A DNA stretch of 64,000 nucleotides from CAYLJV01 sp964510375 (GTDB taxonomy: Archaea > Hadarchaeota > Hadarchaeia > Hadarchaeales > JAGGTB01), in assembly GCA_964510375.1 (NCBI GenBank), contig CAZEBR010000002.1:22007-86006 (forward strand), read 5' to 3'. The position numbers were made by a program, and so were the translations under genes. The notes beneath the pieces are model-generated. The model was not told where the DNA came from and ran no database searches. It was given only the letters and a program-made list of their open reading frames with translations. Positions 9,382 through 18,610 of the stretch are shown here, piece by piece (position 1 is the first letter of the stretch; every line of letters begins with the position of its first letter).

Positions 9382-10442
9382 ATGCATTTGAATAACGACA
9401 ATGGGGCTGAACCTCTCGATAGATATTTCTCCGTTCTAAAGAACGAACTCCCTGCAAAATTCCGAGTTTGTAAGAAAGTACCTGCAGATTTTGATCTAAA
9501 ATGCGATCTCCGTGATCTCTGGAGTATTCACGATGAAAAAATGGAAAGCGAAAGGGAACTGATCGAAAAAATTGATGAAGGCGACATAAATATTGGGGAA
9601 ACCGGGAATCCCAGTAAATCTCTTCTTGATCTAAAGGCCGAGATCGCTAAGAAAATAATTAAAGACTGTCACTTCTGCGAACATAATTGTCGAATAGACA
9701 GAACCGAAGGTAAGACCGGCTACTGTGGGGTAGGAAAAGAAGCCAAAGTTGCATCGAAATTCATTCATAGAGGTGAGGAAACCGAGCTAGTCCCTTCATA
9801 TACCATCTTCTTCAGTGGATGTACCTTCGAATGTCAGTACTGCCAGAACTGGGACATCTCCCAGAGCCCCACGTCGGGAATTAAGATGAGCCCGAAGGAA
9901 ATCTGTTCCTCGATCGAGAATATGAGAGAAAAAGGCATCAGAAACGTAAACTGGTCGGAGGAGATCCGACTCCAAACCTCCACAATATCCTGGCTTCTCT
10001 GGCGGATTGTACCGCGAACATCCCCAGCGTCTGGAACTCAAACATGTTTCTATCTAAGGAGAGCATGAAGCTCCTGAGTGGGACTCAGGACGTATATTTG
10101 ACTGACTTCAAGTACGGAGACGATGACTGTGCAGAAAAGTATTCGGGAATTCAAAATTACTGGAACATAACGACGAGAAACCATATGCTTGCCTATGAAG
10201 ACGGGGAGATGATTATCCGCCACTTGGTTTTACCCGGCCACTTGGAGTGCTGCACGAGGAATATAATGGAATGGGTGAAAAAGAAGCTAGATACGAAAGT
10301 TAGATTTAACTTGATGGGACAGTACAGACCTACGGCCAACGCCGGAAGGTACCCGGAAATATCCGAACGCGTTTCCGGAGAGGAAATGAATCAGGCGTTT
10401 AGAATGGCAGAAAAAATAGGATTGGAAAACGTGATTGGGTAA
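9382..10442 (+). pseudogene. Radical SAM protein, PflX/pyruvate-formate-lyase-activase-like, broken by a one-base frameshift
   Basis: The first frame (9382 to about 9953) carries CHFCEHNCRIDR, then the cluster motif SGCTFECQYCQNW (Cx3Cx2C), as in PflX-like radical SAM proteins (COG1313). After ...GIRNVNW the reading continues in another frame as VGGDPTPNLHNILASLADC and runs to 10442 with LMGQYRPTANAGRYPEI near the end. One missing G (TGG GTC read as TGGTC, about 9953) explains it. The two parts together make a normal-length protein of about 350 residues. Given similar single-base breaks elsewhere, a sequencing error is as likely as real loss. The target of this family is unknown. Confidence 0.75.
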
Positions 10443-10446
10443 AATT

Positions 10447-11088
10447 ATGGAAGTCGTATTTATCAAAGGACGAGGATACGATTCGAATATTTATCTCCTC
10501 AAGGATGACCTCAACCTGTTGATAGACGCGGGGACGGGAAAAAACTTCGATTATGTAAAAAACGAAATCGAGAAATCCGGCCCGAAAATACAGGATATCG
10601 ATATCCTGATGAACACGCACGAACACTTCGACCATATAGGGGGAAACCACAGAATAGTGGAGGCTTCGGACTGTGAACTGATGGCCTCAGAACCAACGGC
10701 AAAGATGCTGGAAGAGGGAGATCAAGAGGAAACCCTCGCGTCGGCTTTCGGAGGAAAACTTGAGCCGATGAAAGTTTCGAGAGTGCTGAGTGAGGGCGAC
10801 AAAATCAAGTTAGGCGAGTCCACTCTAGAGATACTCACAACCCCGGGACACAGCAGAGGAGACATCGCCCTATACGAACCGGAAGAGAAGAGCCTCTTTT
10901 CCGGAGACACGGTGTTCCAAGGAGGTATCGGGAGAACCGATCTTCCCTCATCAGATCAAGGACAGATGAAAAAATCCCTCCAAAAACTCAGCGAACTGGA
11001 CGTTGAAAACCTGTATCCGGGCCACGGACCCATCGTAGAGGGCGGGGCGGACAAGCAAATCAGTCGAGCATTGAAATTTTTGATTTGA
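10447..11088 (+). CDS. Metallo-beta-lactamase-fold hydrolase (glyoxalase II-like)
   Basis: A 213-residue MBL hydrolase. The metal motif THEHFDHIGG (HxHxDH) is near residues 54-63, then TTPGHSRGDIALY, then SGDTVFQGGIGRTDLP, and PGHGP near the end. This order is that of the glyoxalase II/flavin-independent small MBL hydrolases that act on thioesters. An ATG at 10447 is preferred to the in-frame TTG at 10435. It starts four bases after the radical SAM gene and is followed directly by the DUF504 gene, suggesting co-transcription. Confidence 0.85.
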   Translation: MEVVFIKGRGYDSNIYLLKDDLNLLIDAGTGKNFDYVKNEIEKSGPKIQDIDILMNTHEHFDHIGGNHRIVEASDCELMASEPTAKMLEEGDQEETLASAFGGKLEPMKVSRVLSEGDKIKLGESTLEILTTPGHSRGDIALYEPEEKSLFSGDTVFQGGIGRTDLPSSDQGQMKKSLQKLSELDVENLYPGHGPIVEGGADKQISRALKFLI

Positions 11089-11096
11089 GGACAAAC

Positions 11097-11342
11097 ATGG
11101 GACCAAGAGACATTTTAAACAAGCTGAAGTATCACCCGGAACTCGATCTCGAAGAAGCCGAAATAACTATAATTCACAGGGGAGCGCCAAGAGACAGGCT
11201 TACTTTTGAGGGCAAAAACATACTCGATCTCGGCAGCGGATTTATGGATGTCAAGGGGAAGGATTCGGAGATAAAAATTCCCTACCATCGAATAACAAAG
11301 ATAGAAAAATCAGACGAGATTGTATGGGAGAGAAACCGCTAG
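11097..11342 (+). CDS. DUF504 (UPF0248) family protein
   Basis: A small 81-residue archaeal protein. It begins GPRDILNKLKYHPELDLEEA, then IIHRGAPRDRL, and ends with IPYHRITKIEKSDEIVWER, matching the conserved HRGAP and IPYHR segments of the UPF0248/DUF504 family. The family is found across Euryarchaeota, sometimes fused to RNA-related domains; its function is not established. The gene follows the MBL hydrolase by 8 bases and ends in a 4-base convergent overlap with the VIT1-like gene. Confidence 0.75.
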   Translation: MGPRDILNKLKYHPELDLEEAEITIIHRGAPRDRLTFEGKNILDLGSGFMDVKGKDSEIKIPYHRITKIEKSDEIVWERNR

Positions 11343-11893
11343 ATAAGCATTCTAATCAAAGTCGCAACGGCTGCCGTGATACCGGCAAACGACGCCATCT
11401 TTAGCGCAGAAAGTACGATATTTTCCTTTGTAACCCTTCCGACGTAGACTCCCAAAAAAGCGAATAACAGCAACGAAAAGACCACCGAACTCAAAAGGGC
11501 GGTCCTCTCCGAAATCAAGAAGACAGGGGCCAAAACAAAGGGAATAACTGGAATTAACGCCCCACCGATCGTTGAAAGTCCGTCGGCCAAGCTACCTGAA
11601 ATAGTTCTCGTTTTGAATTTCTCGTTCAGTTTAGTCTCCCTAAGGGCTTCCTCCTTCACCATCGCTTTTTCTAACTCCTCCAGCCTTTCGCCAACCATCA
11701 CCTTTTCGGCCATGAAGGCACCCAGTATATTCGAGAGACCATTAGCCATACCACCACCTATCCCTGCAGCGATTATGACCTGACTAGCCTGGGTGCTCGT
11801 TCCAATCGCAGTGCTGGCTCCAATGACAACACCCAGAGTGGATAACACTCCATCCACAAAACCCCTAATCAGATATCTGCTCGAAAAATTCAT
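11339..11893 (-). CDS. VIT1/CCC1-like membrane transporter
   Basis: A 184-residue membrane protein with about five transmembrane helices. It contains RGFVDGVLSTLGVVIGAST in the first helix and IGGGMANGLSNILGAFMAEK in the second, the typical VIT family pattern (Fe2+/Mn2+ transport). A charged cytoplasmic segment rich in Glu and Lys (about 75-105) matches the metal-binding loop found between helices 2 and 3. Convergent with DUF504. Confidence 0.75.
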   Translation of the reverse strand: MNFSSRYLIRGFVDGVLSTLGVVIGASTAIGTSTQASQVIIAAGIGGGMANGLSNILGAFMAEKVMVGERLEELEKAMVKEEALRETKLNEKFKTRTISGSLADGLSTIGGALIPVIPFVLAPVFLISERTALLSSVVFSLLLFAFLGVYVGRVTKENIVLSALKMASFAGITAAVATLIRMLI

Positions 11894-11968
11894 AATAACC
11901 CCTCTTTACGACTTCTAACAATAGATGGTATTAAAGTATTCATTCTCATTAAACATACAGGTCTAATA

Positions 11969-12898
11969 ATGTGGCTTTCAATCCTAATAGTTATCCTGTG
12001 TTTCATAGTTTTCGAGCGCGCATCAAATTACTTAATAGAAGGTCTAGGTGCTATCTCACATCACTTCGAAATATCTGAGGCAGTCCTCGGAGCGACCATA
12101 GCAGCAATGGGGAGTAGCGCGCCGGAATTCGCATCCTCCGCCTTTTCCGTCCTAGAAAATCACCCGGCGATCGGATTGGGAACAATAGTGGGTTCGGCAA
12201 TATTTAACGTCACCGTGATAATCGGTGGGTCGGCACTCGTAGGAAAATACATGATGGAAAAGAGAGTTCTCTACAGGGACGGATTTTTTTATCTCATCAC
12301 CATCACCGTGACAGTCCTGACTGTCTACGACGGATATCTTTCGAGGATCGAAGCGATGCTCTGGGCGACCATGTTCTTTGGATATATGGCTTGGCTAGTT
12401 TACGATGCAAAAAAAGGAAAGCCCGTGCCGAAGGAAGAGTTCAAAAAAATCAGCCGCTGGAAGGCGATAGTTTACGTGGTCCTGAGTATAATCGCTATCG
12501 GAATAGCCGCTCGTTTCATGGTACTTCAAGTGGTGGAATTGAGCTCGGCCTGGGGAGTTTCCGAGGGAATATTCAGCCTTATCATCGTAGCCATCGGAAC
12601 TTCCATTCCGGACCTATTTACCTCTCTCCAGGCGGCGCGGAAAGGGATGGGGTCCATGGCCGTTTCGAACGCCCTCGGAAGCAATATCTTCGACATATTG
12701 GCCGCTATAGGAATACCGTTTTCGTTCAGGGCCGTGACGGAAGTCGAAGCCGATATCACCCTTTCAATAGTTGGGCTCTTGGCAACCGTAGTGCTCGCCT
12801 TAGGACTTATGAGGTACAACTTGAACTTAACGAAAAGACAAGGTCTGCTCCTGATCGGCGCATATATCTTCTATGTGGCTTCAATACTACTGATCTAA
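11969..12898 (+). CDS. Calcium/cation antiporter (CaCA family)
   Basis: A membrane exchanger of 309 residues with about ten transmembrane segments in two inverted halves. The two alpha repeats are visible: GSSAPEFASSAFSVL (about 51-65) and GTSIPDLFTSLQAARKG (about 210-226) followed by NALGSNIFDI. These GSS/TxPE/D motifs bind Ca2+ in NCX/CAX-type antiporters. Single gene with its own upstream gap of 75 bases shared divergently with the VIT1-like gene. Confidence 0.9.
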   Translation: MWLSILIVILCFIVFERASNYLIEGLGAISHHFEISEAVLGATIAAMGSSAPEFASSAFSVLENHPAIGLGTIVGSAIFNVTVIIGGSALVGKYMMEKRVLYRDGFFYLITITVTVLTVYDGYLSRIEAMLWATMFFGYMAWLVYDAKKGKPVPKEEFKKISRWKAIVYVVLSIIAIGIAARFMVLQVVELSSAWGVSEGIFSLIIVAIGTSIPDLFTSLQAARKGMGSMAVSNALGSNIFDILAAIGIPFSFRAVTEVEADITLSIVGLLATVVLALGLMRYNLNLTKRQGLLLIGAYIFYVASILLI

Positions 12899-12962
12899 AT
12901 TTCAATTTGCTGGTAATAATCCCTACGGAAAATTTAAAAATTAAAAAGGGAGAGTGGCAGCA

Positions 12963-13508
12963 CTACTCCGAAAACTCTTTGAACTTTTCCTTCTTCGCTC
13001 CACAAATTGGACACTCGTCCGGGGCTTCCCCCTCAGTCGTGTAACCACACTGGCTACAGACCTGAACCTCTTCTAGGTCTATATCTTCACCTTCCGAAAC
13101 GGATTCCTTGGCATCCTCGAACATCTTCGCATGAATCTTCTCGGCTTGGAGGGCCCAGTTGAAGGACTGTTTCGCGGAGGCCTCCTCCTGAAAATCGGCC
13201 ACCTTTTTGTACGCAGGATACATCTCCTCAATCTCGAATCGCTCCCCGTCTATTCCTGCCTGGAGGTTTTCAACCGTATTTCCGATCCCGTAAGGATTCG
13301 ATCCCGAAAAAGAACCTTCCTTATTCGGCATCCTCCGGAGATGATTGGTAGCATGTACCTTCTCCGCGTAGGATACGGCCCTAAACAGCCGGGCGACGTT
13401 CGGATATCCCCCAGTATCGGCGATCTCTGCATAAATTCTATATCTCATGTTCGCCTGACTCTCTCCGGCAAATGCATCGTGGAGATTTGATTCCGTCATT
13501 TCACGCAT
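12963..13508 (-). CDS. Rubrerythrin
   Basis: A 181-residue diiron peroxidase that detoxifies hydrogen peroxide in anaerobes. The N-terminal ferritin-like bundle starts ESNLHDAFAGESQANMRY with the ligand Glu residues, and the C-terminal rubredoxin-like domain has CSQCGYTTEG and CPICGAKK, a pair of CxxC zinc/iron ligands. The ATG at 13506-13508 has an AGGAGG motif 7 bases upstream and is preferred to the GTG two codons earlier. Its presence suggests an anaerobic or microaerophilic host. Confidence 0.93.
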   Translation of the reverse strand: MREMTESNLHDAFAGESQANMRYRIYAEIADTGGYPNVARLFRAVSYAEKVHATNHLRRMPNKEGSFSGSNPYGIGNTVENLQAGIDGERFEIEEMYPAYKKVADFQEEASAKQSFNWALQAEKIHAKMFEDAKESVSEGEDIDLEEVQVCSQCGYTTEGEAPDECPICGAKKEKFKEFSE

Positions 13509-13634
13509 TTTCACACCTCCTAAGGGTTTCAGAAAAGTTTATTTATAGAATTTTTCCTTTCTGAAAAAATTTGAACGCGCAACCAAAATTTCTCTTTTAT
13601 AAGCAAACTAACCCAAAGTCCAGAAGGGTTACCG

Positions 13635-14003
13635 ATGTGGGACTCCGACGAAACTCCCACCGCAACGGAGATAGTTAGATCCATGAAAAGATTGGGATTC
13701 TCGTACGAGGAAATCTACGACACCCTCACGGGTACAGGGATACCCGGCGGCGAAGTTCAGCTCCTGATTGATCGAATAGAAACGGACTTTGAAGACGCCG
13801 AGGTAGAATCCCGAAAATCTAGAATCGCCACGGAAGTAGAAGATATACTGGAAAGAAAACTCGAAAAAAAGAAAACAAAAATCGAATCTAAGTTGAGAAC
13901 GATAAATAGGGAAATGAAAAGCATGAACGGAGAGGTGAATACAATAAAAAAATGGATAGAGGAGCTTCGGGGAATAGTATCCGACATTATTGAGGTGAGA
14001 TGA
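13635..14003 (+). CDS. Small coiled-coil protein of unknown function
   Basis: I do not recognise this 122-residue protein. The first 50 residues (ATEIVRSMKRLGFSYEEIYD and on) look like a small helical domain resembling UBA-like or helix-turn-helix folds. Residues 55-120 are a Lys/Glu-rich predicted coiled coil. The stop overlaps the start of the next gene by 4 bases, so the two are one transcription unit. They converge on the pilin-like operon. Confidence 0.6.
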   Translation: MWDSDETPTATEIVRSMKRLGFSYEEIYDTLTGTGIPGGEVQLLIDRIETDFEDAEVESRKSRIATEVEDILERKLEKKKTKIESKLRTINREMKSMNGEVNTIKKWIEELRGIVSDIIEVR

Positions 14004-14443
14004 TGAGGATTGAAGTTACCAAAAAATTTCAATTTGAGGGAGAAGAATACGAGGAAGGCGAAACGGTGGACCTCCCAAACCCGGTCGCAAGAAGCGTCAT
14101 CGAAAAGGGATTTGGAGAGAGAAAAGAGGATGTCCCAAAGATAGAGTCAGTTGAAGAATCCGAAGAAATGGAAGAGAAAAGAGGACCAAAATGGAAAAGA
14201 AAAATTTGGATTTCGGAGGACAGAAATATTAGCATCTCCGTTTGGCCGCCTGGAGGGAAATTCAATTCTCCGAGCGTTACCCTCGAAGAAAACAGAAGGG
14301 ACGAATCCGGGGATTGGAATACTGATCGAGTTTACCTTCCCACCGGAAGTTCCCTGCTAGCTCTATCCGTCCATTTGGAATCAGCTTGGGACGAAGTGCA
14401 AAAAATCAGGGCAGAAAAGAAAGATCAAGAATTTGAAGGTTGA
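14000..14443 (+). CDS. Conserved-looking hypothetical protein, two-part
   Basis: A 147-residue protein I do not recognise. Residues 1-35 resemble a short beta domain (FQFEGEEYEEGETVDLPNPVA), as in the small capping domains of phage-like proteins. Residues 40-60 are Glu-rich and probably disordered. The rest (KIWISEDRNISISVWPPGG, then SLLALSVHLESAWDE) is a second small domain. Translationally coupled to the upstream coiled-coil gene. The end overlaps the pilin-operon end by 19 bases on the opposite strand. Confidence 0.55.
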   Translation: MMRIEVTKKFQFEGEEYEEGETVDLPNPVARSVIEKGFGERKEDVPKIESVEESEEMEEKRGPKWKRKIWISEDRNISISVWPPGGKFNSPSVTLEENRRDESGDWNTDRVYLPTGSSLLALSVHLESAWDEVQKIRAEKKDQEFEG

Positions 14444-16686
14444 GAAACCTCGTAAAAACGTAAACTAAGAGTTGCCAGATGAAAACTAAATTCATTTTCC
14501 TCAAACTTCTGCTTGAACGGTAGCGGTTGATGGGCATAATCCGGGACTCCACTCAGACTCGCCCCCATCGGCCTCGGGATGTTTCGGTTTCTGTAATCGT
14601 AGATTTCCTCGATCAAAGGACTCTTTAAGTGTAGCGTTATATTCCACGAGGTCCAGTAGAGAACCGTGTCTATAAACCAAAGATAGACGGGCGTAGGAAA
14701 GGACGCACGGCCATCGCTGAGGAAGCCGACAGGATCGACGCGGTCAAACTCGACGTTTTCAACTTCAACTTCATGGTAAACGGATAAACCCGGATCTGAA
14801 TAAAGCGGGGACGGAGGCGCCAACTCATAATATTCCTCCCTAGTAAGTTCGGTGGGTACTTGAAAATCGAAATTTCCCGACAATGCCGCTCCCAATTTAT
14901 CGCTAATGTCGAACTGTTCCAAACTCCCCTTACTCCTTTCGATTTTCTTATTTATGGACCCTAGACGTTCTAGTTGCGATTCTACTCCGCTTAGAACTTT
15001 TTTCAGTCCGGCAATCGTTCCGTCATCCCGGCGTATCACGTATTTCTCGACGGTCGAGATCCTATTTTCATAATCGTCATCGCCCGGTTCGGAATATTCC
15101 ATATAATTTTTACTCCAATTATTCCGCGGTTCACTGAGCTGTCTACTGACTTCCCCCCTAAACATCTCACGGAACCGTTCAGAATCTTTCCAACCTTTCG
15201 AAATCCTTTCATTGAAATCACGAAACGCCGCTCTGGCCGAATTCACGGCGTCTGTTAAGACTTCTCTGGCCGTAACATAATTATTTTCTACAAGAGAAGA
15301 TTCAAAATCGTCCGCATAGCCGTCAGGAAACCTTCTCTTGACGTTTTCTCCCACGGTCAAAGACCTCATAAGATCCTCAAGTTGTTTCTCCAATCGAATG
15401 AGATTCTCCTTAACCTTCTCGACGCCCCTTTCAACCTGATAGTATACCCCGGGGGGACTATCCTCCCGCGTTAAGTTCGAATAAAGTTGCTTCATCATTT
15501 TATTGCTATTTCCAAGCTTTTTCAGAAAGCTCATCATCCCCCGAAATTCCGATCTAGAATTACTGACCGCTTCAGCAGCGGTTCTAACCCTTTTAAGAGC
15601 CTTCTTGACCCTGAGTCTCGGAAAATTGTATACATCTTTAAATTCGGAGCAGATCCCCCAAAAATCGTCGACCAGTCTCCCGTCTTCAAAATCCCCGATC
15701 CTTTCCAATATTTTAGACACCCTTCTCTGCCTATTTCTATACCATGACATCGGATCGAAACTTCCGATATCGGCAATACTTCTGAGTGATTCTTTCAGCG
15801 AAAATGTCGAACGTTCCAGCATATCCAAAGAATCCTCTATTCTGTCTTGCAAAATCCGGATATTCTCGTCCCTAAGCGGTCTGACGGCTACCTCGTTATC
15901 CCAGTTATCGAGCAGTTTTTCGGTGAGGTCCACGCCGGAAAGATCTTGTGCAAGTTCGATGTAATCGGTCGAGCCAAACTTGTCGATCTCGTGAGTGGCC
16001 AAAGCCAGATTAAAGAGGGCCTTGGAACGCCTCTCGCTCAGTTTCAATTTATTTTGACCCCAAACCTCGAGATACGCCAAGGCGTATTCGGAGAAGGCCC
16101 ACCTGCGCCCAATCGATTCAAAACCCTCAACAAACTCGTTCATCCTGTCTTGAAGGAGGTAGTATCTCGCATCGGCGGTAGCGAACAGGTTTTCGAGAGA
16201 TAATGCGAGGGAAGTAGAGCCATCCGGCAACTCGTCGTAAACGAGCGAATTCTCAGGTAGATGAACCGACAAAACGGGAAAGCCTCTCTCGCCTCGATCC
16301 ATGTCCACTTCTATATTTTCCTCCCCGAGGCTCAAATCCGGCCCCTCGGGCCTCCTTTTCTGTATTTCGCGAAGCGAACCGAGCCTCACATCCAGTTGTG
16401 ACTTCAATAACTTTTCGATCCTGACTTCCCTTCCCCTCCCGTTCCGAAAACGGTAAGAATTCTTTCCGATCTTCCAGAGCGCATCATGAAAATCTTCCAA
16501 AAGCTGGGTCTCGATATCGTCTTCAAGCCTCGCACACGAAACGGTCAGAGAAGAATCGGCGGAACGTCTGATCCGTCGCATTTCATTTCGGTTACCGGCC
16601 CAGTGATAATAGCCAGCCGTGGAGACGGCCAACACCAATATAATCACGCCCAAAGCCGTAAGCGGCAAGAATCCCCCTTCATTCAT
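14425..16686 (-). CDS. Large membrane-anchored coiled-coil protein, last gene of the pilin-like operon
   Basis: A 753-residue protein. The start ATG forms an ATGA overlap with the stop of the upstream gene, so the longer frame reaching 16809 is not used. The N-terminus is MNEGG followed by a 20-residue hydrophobic helix, the same acidic-Gly-hydrophobic layout as its operon neighbours, which suggests a type III (prepilin-like) signal. Residues 30-620 are mostly long amphipathic helices rich in Arg, Glu and Leu. The last 130 residues look beta-rich and carry several Trp. The extracellular position is inferred. I know no named family; a large non-canonical pseudopilin or tip protein is a hypothesis. 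Confidence 0.6.
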   Translation of the reverse strand: MNEGGFLPLTALGVIILVLAVSTAGYYHWAGNRNEMRRIRRSADSSLTVSCARLEDDIETQLLEDFHDALWKIGKNSYRFRNGRGREVRIEKLLKSQLDVRLGSLREIQKRRPEGPDLSLGEENIEVDMDRGERGFPVLSVHLPENSLVYDELPDGSTSLALSLENLFATADARYYLLQDRMNEFVEGFESIGRRWAFSEYALAYLEVWGQNKLKLSERRSKALFNLALATHEIDKFGSTDYIELAQDLSGVDLTEKLLDNWDNEVAVRPLRDENIRILQDRIEDSLDMLERSTFSLKESLRSIADIGSFDPMSWYRNRQRRVSKILERIGDFEDGRLVDDFWGICSEFKDVYNFPRLRVKKALKRVRTAAEAVSNSRSEFRGMMSFLKKLGNSNKMMKQLYSNLTREDSPPGVYYQVERGVEKVKENLIRLEKQLEDLMRSLTVGENVKRRFPDGYADDFESSLVENNYVTAREVLTDAVNSARAAFRDFNERISKGWKDSERFREMFRGEVSRQLSEPRNNWSKNYMEYSEPGDDDYENRISTVEKYVIRRDDGTIAGLKKVLSGVESQLERLGSINKKIERSKGSLEQFDISDKLGAALSGNFDFQVPTELTREEYYELAPPSPLYSDPGLSVYHEVEVENVEFDRVDPVGFLSDGRASFPTPVYLWFIDTVLYWTSWNITLHLKSPLIEEIYDYRNRNIPRPMGASLSGVPDYAHQPLPFKQKFEENEFSFHLATLSLRFYEVSQPSNS

Positions 16687-17315
16687 TTTGACCACAGCTC
16701 CAAAACCAAATGTAGGTCCCCGTACCCCCCGAAATAGCGCAGAGAATTGTCTCCTTTCATCAGCCATCGCTCCGGAACGGAAAAATTCAACAACACGCTC
16801 TGGGAGCAAATCTTACTCGAGTCGTTCTCAAAGTTCTGGATCGTCATTCCGTATTCGAGGACCCTATTCCAAGACAGAACGATCGGGTCCAGTCTGACAA
16901 TCAGGCGATATCCAAACCTTCGGCCAACCAATCTTTCCAGCGCAAGTTTTAGAGTTTCCTCGAGTTCCCCACTAAAGCCGGAGTTTTCTTTCGGATTTCC
17001 TACTTTGACTTTTTCCCAGCCGGGATTTAGGAGTATATCCTCCCTTATCAACTGCGAGAGAGTCTTTCTTTCAAATCTCCTTTCCTCTGACGGGACGAAG
17101 AAAGGCATATCCGGCGAATAAGAAAAATTATCTAACTCCCTCACCGGCAATTTTTGAAGCGATAGAAGGGTATTTTGAGCCGCTCGCTTCGCATAAGCCC
17201 CGGACCGGACGGAAGCTCCGGAGGGCGTCGCCTGGACCAAAACAAGGCAGGACAACGAAACCAACAGCGCTAAAAAGAGCACGTCCGCGACACTTGCCAT
17301 TCCCTCTTCTCTCAT
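16683..17315 (-). CDS. Pilin-like membrane-anchored protein (210 aa)
   Basis: Starts MREEG, then a hydrophobic helix (SVADVLFLALLVSLSCLVLVQ cut at its ends, about residues 7-28), like prepilin N-termini with an acidic residue before the cleavage glycine. The remaining 180 residues are predicted extracellular and of mixed helix and strand, including FGYRLIVRLDP. It lies 4 bases after the preceding gene and overlaps the next by 4 bases. No named family recognised. Confidence 0.55.
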   Translation of the reverse strand: MREEGMASVADVLFLALLVSLSCLVLVQATPSGASVRSGAYAKRAAQNTLLSLQKLPVRELDNFSYSPDMPFFVPSEERRFERKTLSQLIREDILLNPGWEKVKVGNPKENSGFSGELEETLKLALERLVGRRFGYRLIVRLDPIVLSWNRVLEYGMTIQNFENDSSKICSQSVLLNFSVPERWLMKGDNSLRYFGGYGDLHLVLELWSK

Positions 17316-17319
17316 AATG

Positions 17320-17733
17320 TTACCCCTTTCGAACGATCAATCTGGCGGGAATTCGGTTTTCACAGTTCTCATACACTATTGGTAACGAAACGGAAACGGA
17401 AGAGCCGTCCAACACACCATTCGACCTAAAGAGAGTTTCCCCTTCAAGCGTGGCAATCAGAGTTTGGACGGAGAGTCCGGAAGATGCCAGATTTTCAGTG
17501 AAATTGGCAGAGCGTCTTTCGAGCATAACTTCGTGGACCAGACCGGGCTCAGGGCTTACGCCCGGAAGGGCACCGTTTACTAGATAATCCGAAACCGAAA
17601 GTAGAATTCTAGACTCTTCGAGAGCGCTATGACGTTCCCTGTAGGCGATGAACGAATTACACCAAACCACGACAAACATAGAGATCAGACCTACGGCAAT
17701 CACAACGCCGAACAAATCCTCCCCGACCGTCAC
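17320..17733 (-). CDS. Pilin-like membrane-anchored protein (137 aa)
   Basis: A GTG start 9 bases after the upstream stop. An N-terminal hydrophobic helix (about residues 7-26) is followed by a helical stretch with Arg and Glu (YRERHSALEESR), then a beta-rich domain. This is the size and layout of minor pseudopilins. It belongs to the six-gene operon; no specific family recognised. Confidence 0.55.
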   Translation of the reverse strand: MTVGEDLFGVVIAVGLISMFVVVWCNSFIAYRERHSALEESRILLSVSDYLVNGALPGVSPEPGLVHEVMLERRSANFTENLASSGLSVQTLIATLEGETLFRSNGVLDGSSVSVSLPIVYENCENRIPARLIVRKG

Positions 17734-17742
17734 CTGAGACAG

Positions 17743-18159
17743 CTATTTCACCTCGACGGAAATCCGCTTGGACTTTTTCACGGTTATCTGCCCAGGATTT
17801 TTTACCAGAATCCACTCGGACGAAAGATCTCGAAGAAGAAACAGCCGGCTTTTCAGATCCTCGGAGCCGAAAATGCCGATCTCAACCAGTCCATTTTCTT
17901 GATGGTCATCGGACACGAACAGGCGATAAGTTCCTTCGACGGACGGCAAATCCCGCCTCAGTTCGACACGCCCCGGAAGCGAATCCGCTTCTCTAAGGGT
18001 GGCCGAGACTGTCTCCAAAACATTTCCGAGTCTTTCTTCTCGGGTCGTCCTTTGGAATCTTCCATAGAAAGTCAATGCCGAGCCCAGAATCACAGCAACC
18101 GCGACGATCACGCCGACCTTGCTTAAAATAAAGCCCGAGATCGCACCGTCTTCGTTCAT
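17743..18159 (-). CDS. Pilin-like membrane-anchored protein (138 aa)
   Basis: Starts MNEDGAISGFILSKVGVIVA: acidic residue plus glycine before a hydrophobic helix (to about residue 27), resembling a class III signal. After the helix there is a typical pilin-like amphipathic stretch, then a strand-rich C-terminal domain ending in Lys-rich strands. The start codon overlaps the stop of the upstream gene (ATGA). Confidence 0.55.
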   Translation of the reverse strand: MNEDGAISGFILSKVGVIVAVAVILGSALTFYGRFQRTTREERLGNVLETVSATLREADSLPGRVELRRDLPSVEGTYRLFVSDDHQENGLVEIGIFGSEDLKSRLFLLRDLSSEWILVKNPGQITVKKSKRISVEVK

Positions 18160-18602
18160 CTAGCAATTTCCTCCAGTTTCAAAAAGAGATCTCCCTCTCC
18201 AAGCAAATCAAAAAAGTTAGAGGTTCTTTCGAGCCTTATCCAATAACTCCCCTCATCAATAGAGGTGCCCTGCTTTCCGTCAATCCGGACGGGAAGTGGA
18301 AGCCGTTCGGCCCTTAATACTTCATCCCCTTCCCTCAGCTCTATCAACCTACCATCGAACCTGATCCCGTAACCGCCCGTATCTACCTTAATCTTCTCCC
18401 TCTCTCCTACTCTCCCGTAACCAACTCTAGTGGCAGATCTCACCAATCTTTCAAAACAATTGATGGCCTCCTGATCCTTCTTCATCGACCCTAGACGTTT
18501 CAAACCTTCAAAACCCACCGCAACGGTCACAGATGCGAGAAAAACGCATATTATTAAAATCACAGGAAGACCTACGATTCCCCTCCTATCAGTACCGAGC
18601 AT
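18156..18602 (-). CDS. Pilin-like membrane-anchored protein (148 aa)
   Basis: The ATG at 18600-18602, just after the upstream stop, is preferred to a longer frame. The N-terminus LGTDRRGIVGLPVILIICVF has basic residues, a glycine and then a hydrophobic helix, again prepilin-like. The C-terminal part is strand-rich with a loop carrying GYGIRFDGRLIEL. Second gene of the operon. Confidence 0.55.
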   Translation of the reverse strand: MLGTDRRGIVGLPVILIICVFLASVTVAVGFEGLKRLGSMKKDQEAINCFERLVRSATRVGYGRVGEREKIKVDTGGYGIRFDGRLIELREGDEVLRAERLPLPVRIDGKQGTSIDEGSYWIRLERTSNFFDLLGEGDLFLKLEEIAR

Positions 18603-18610
18603 CGGAACAC

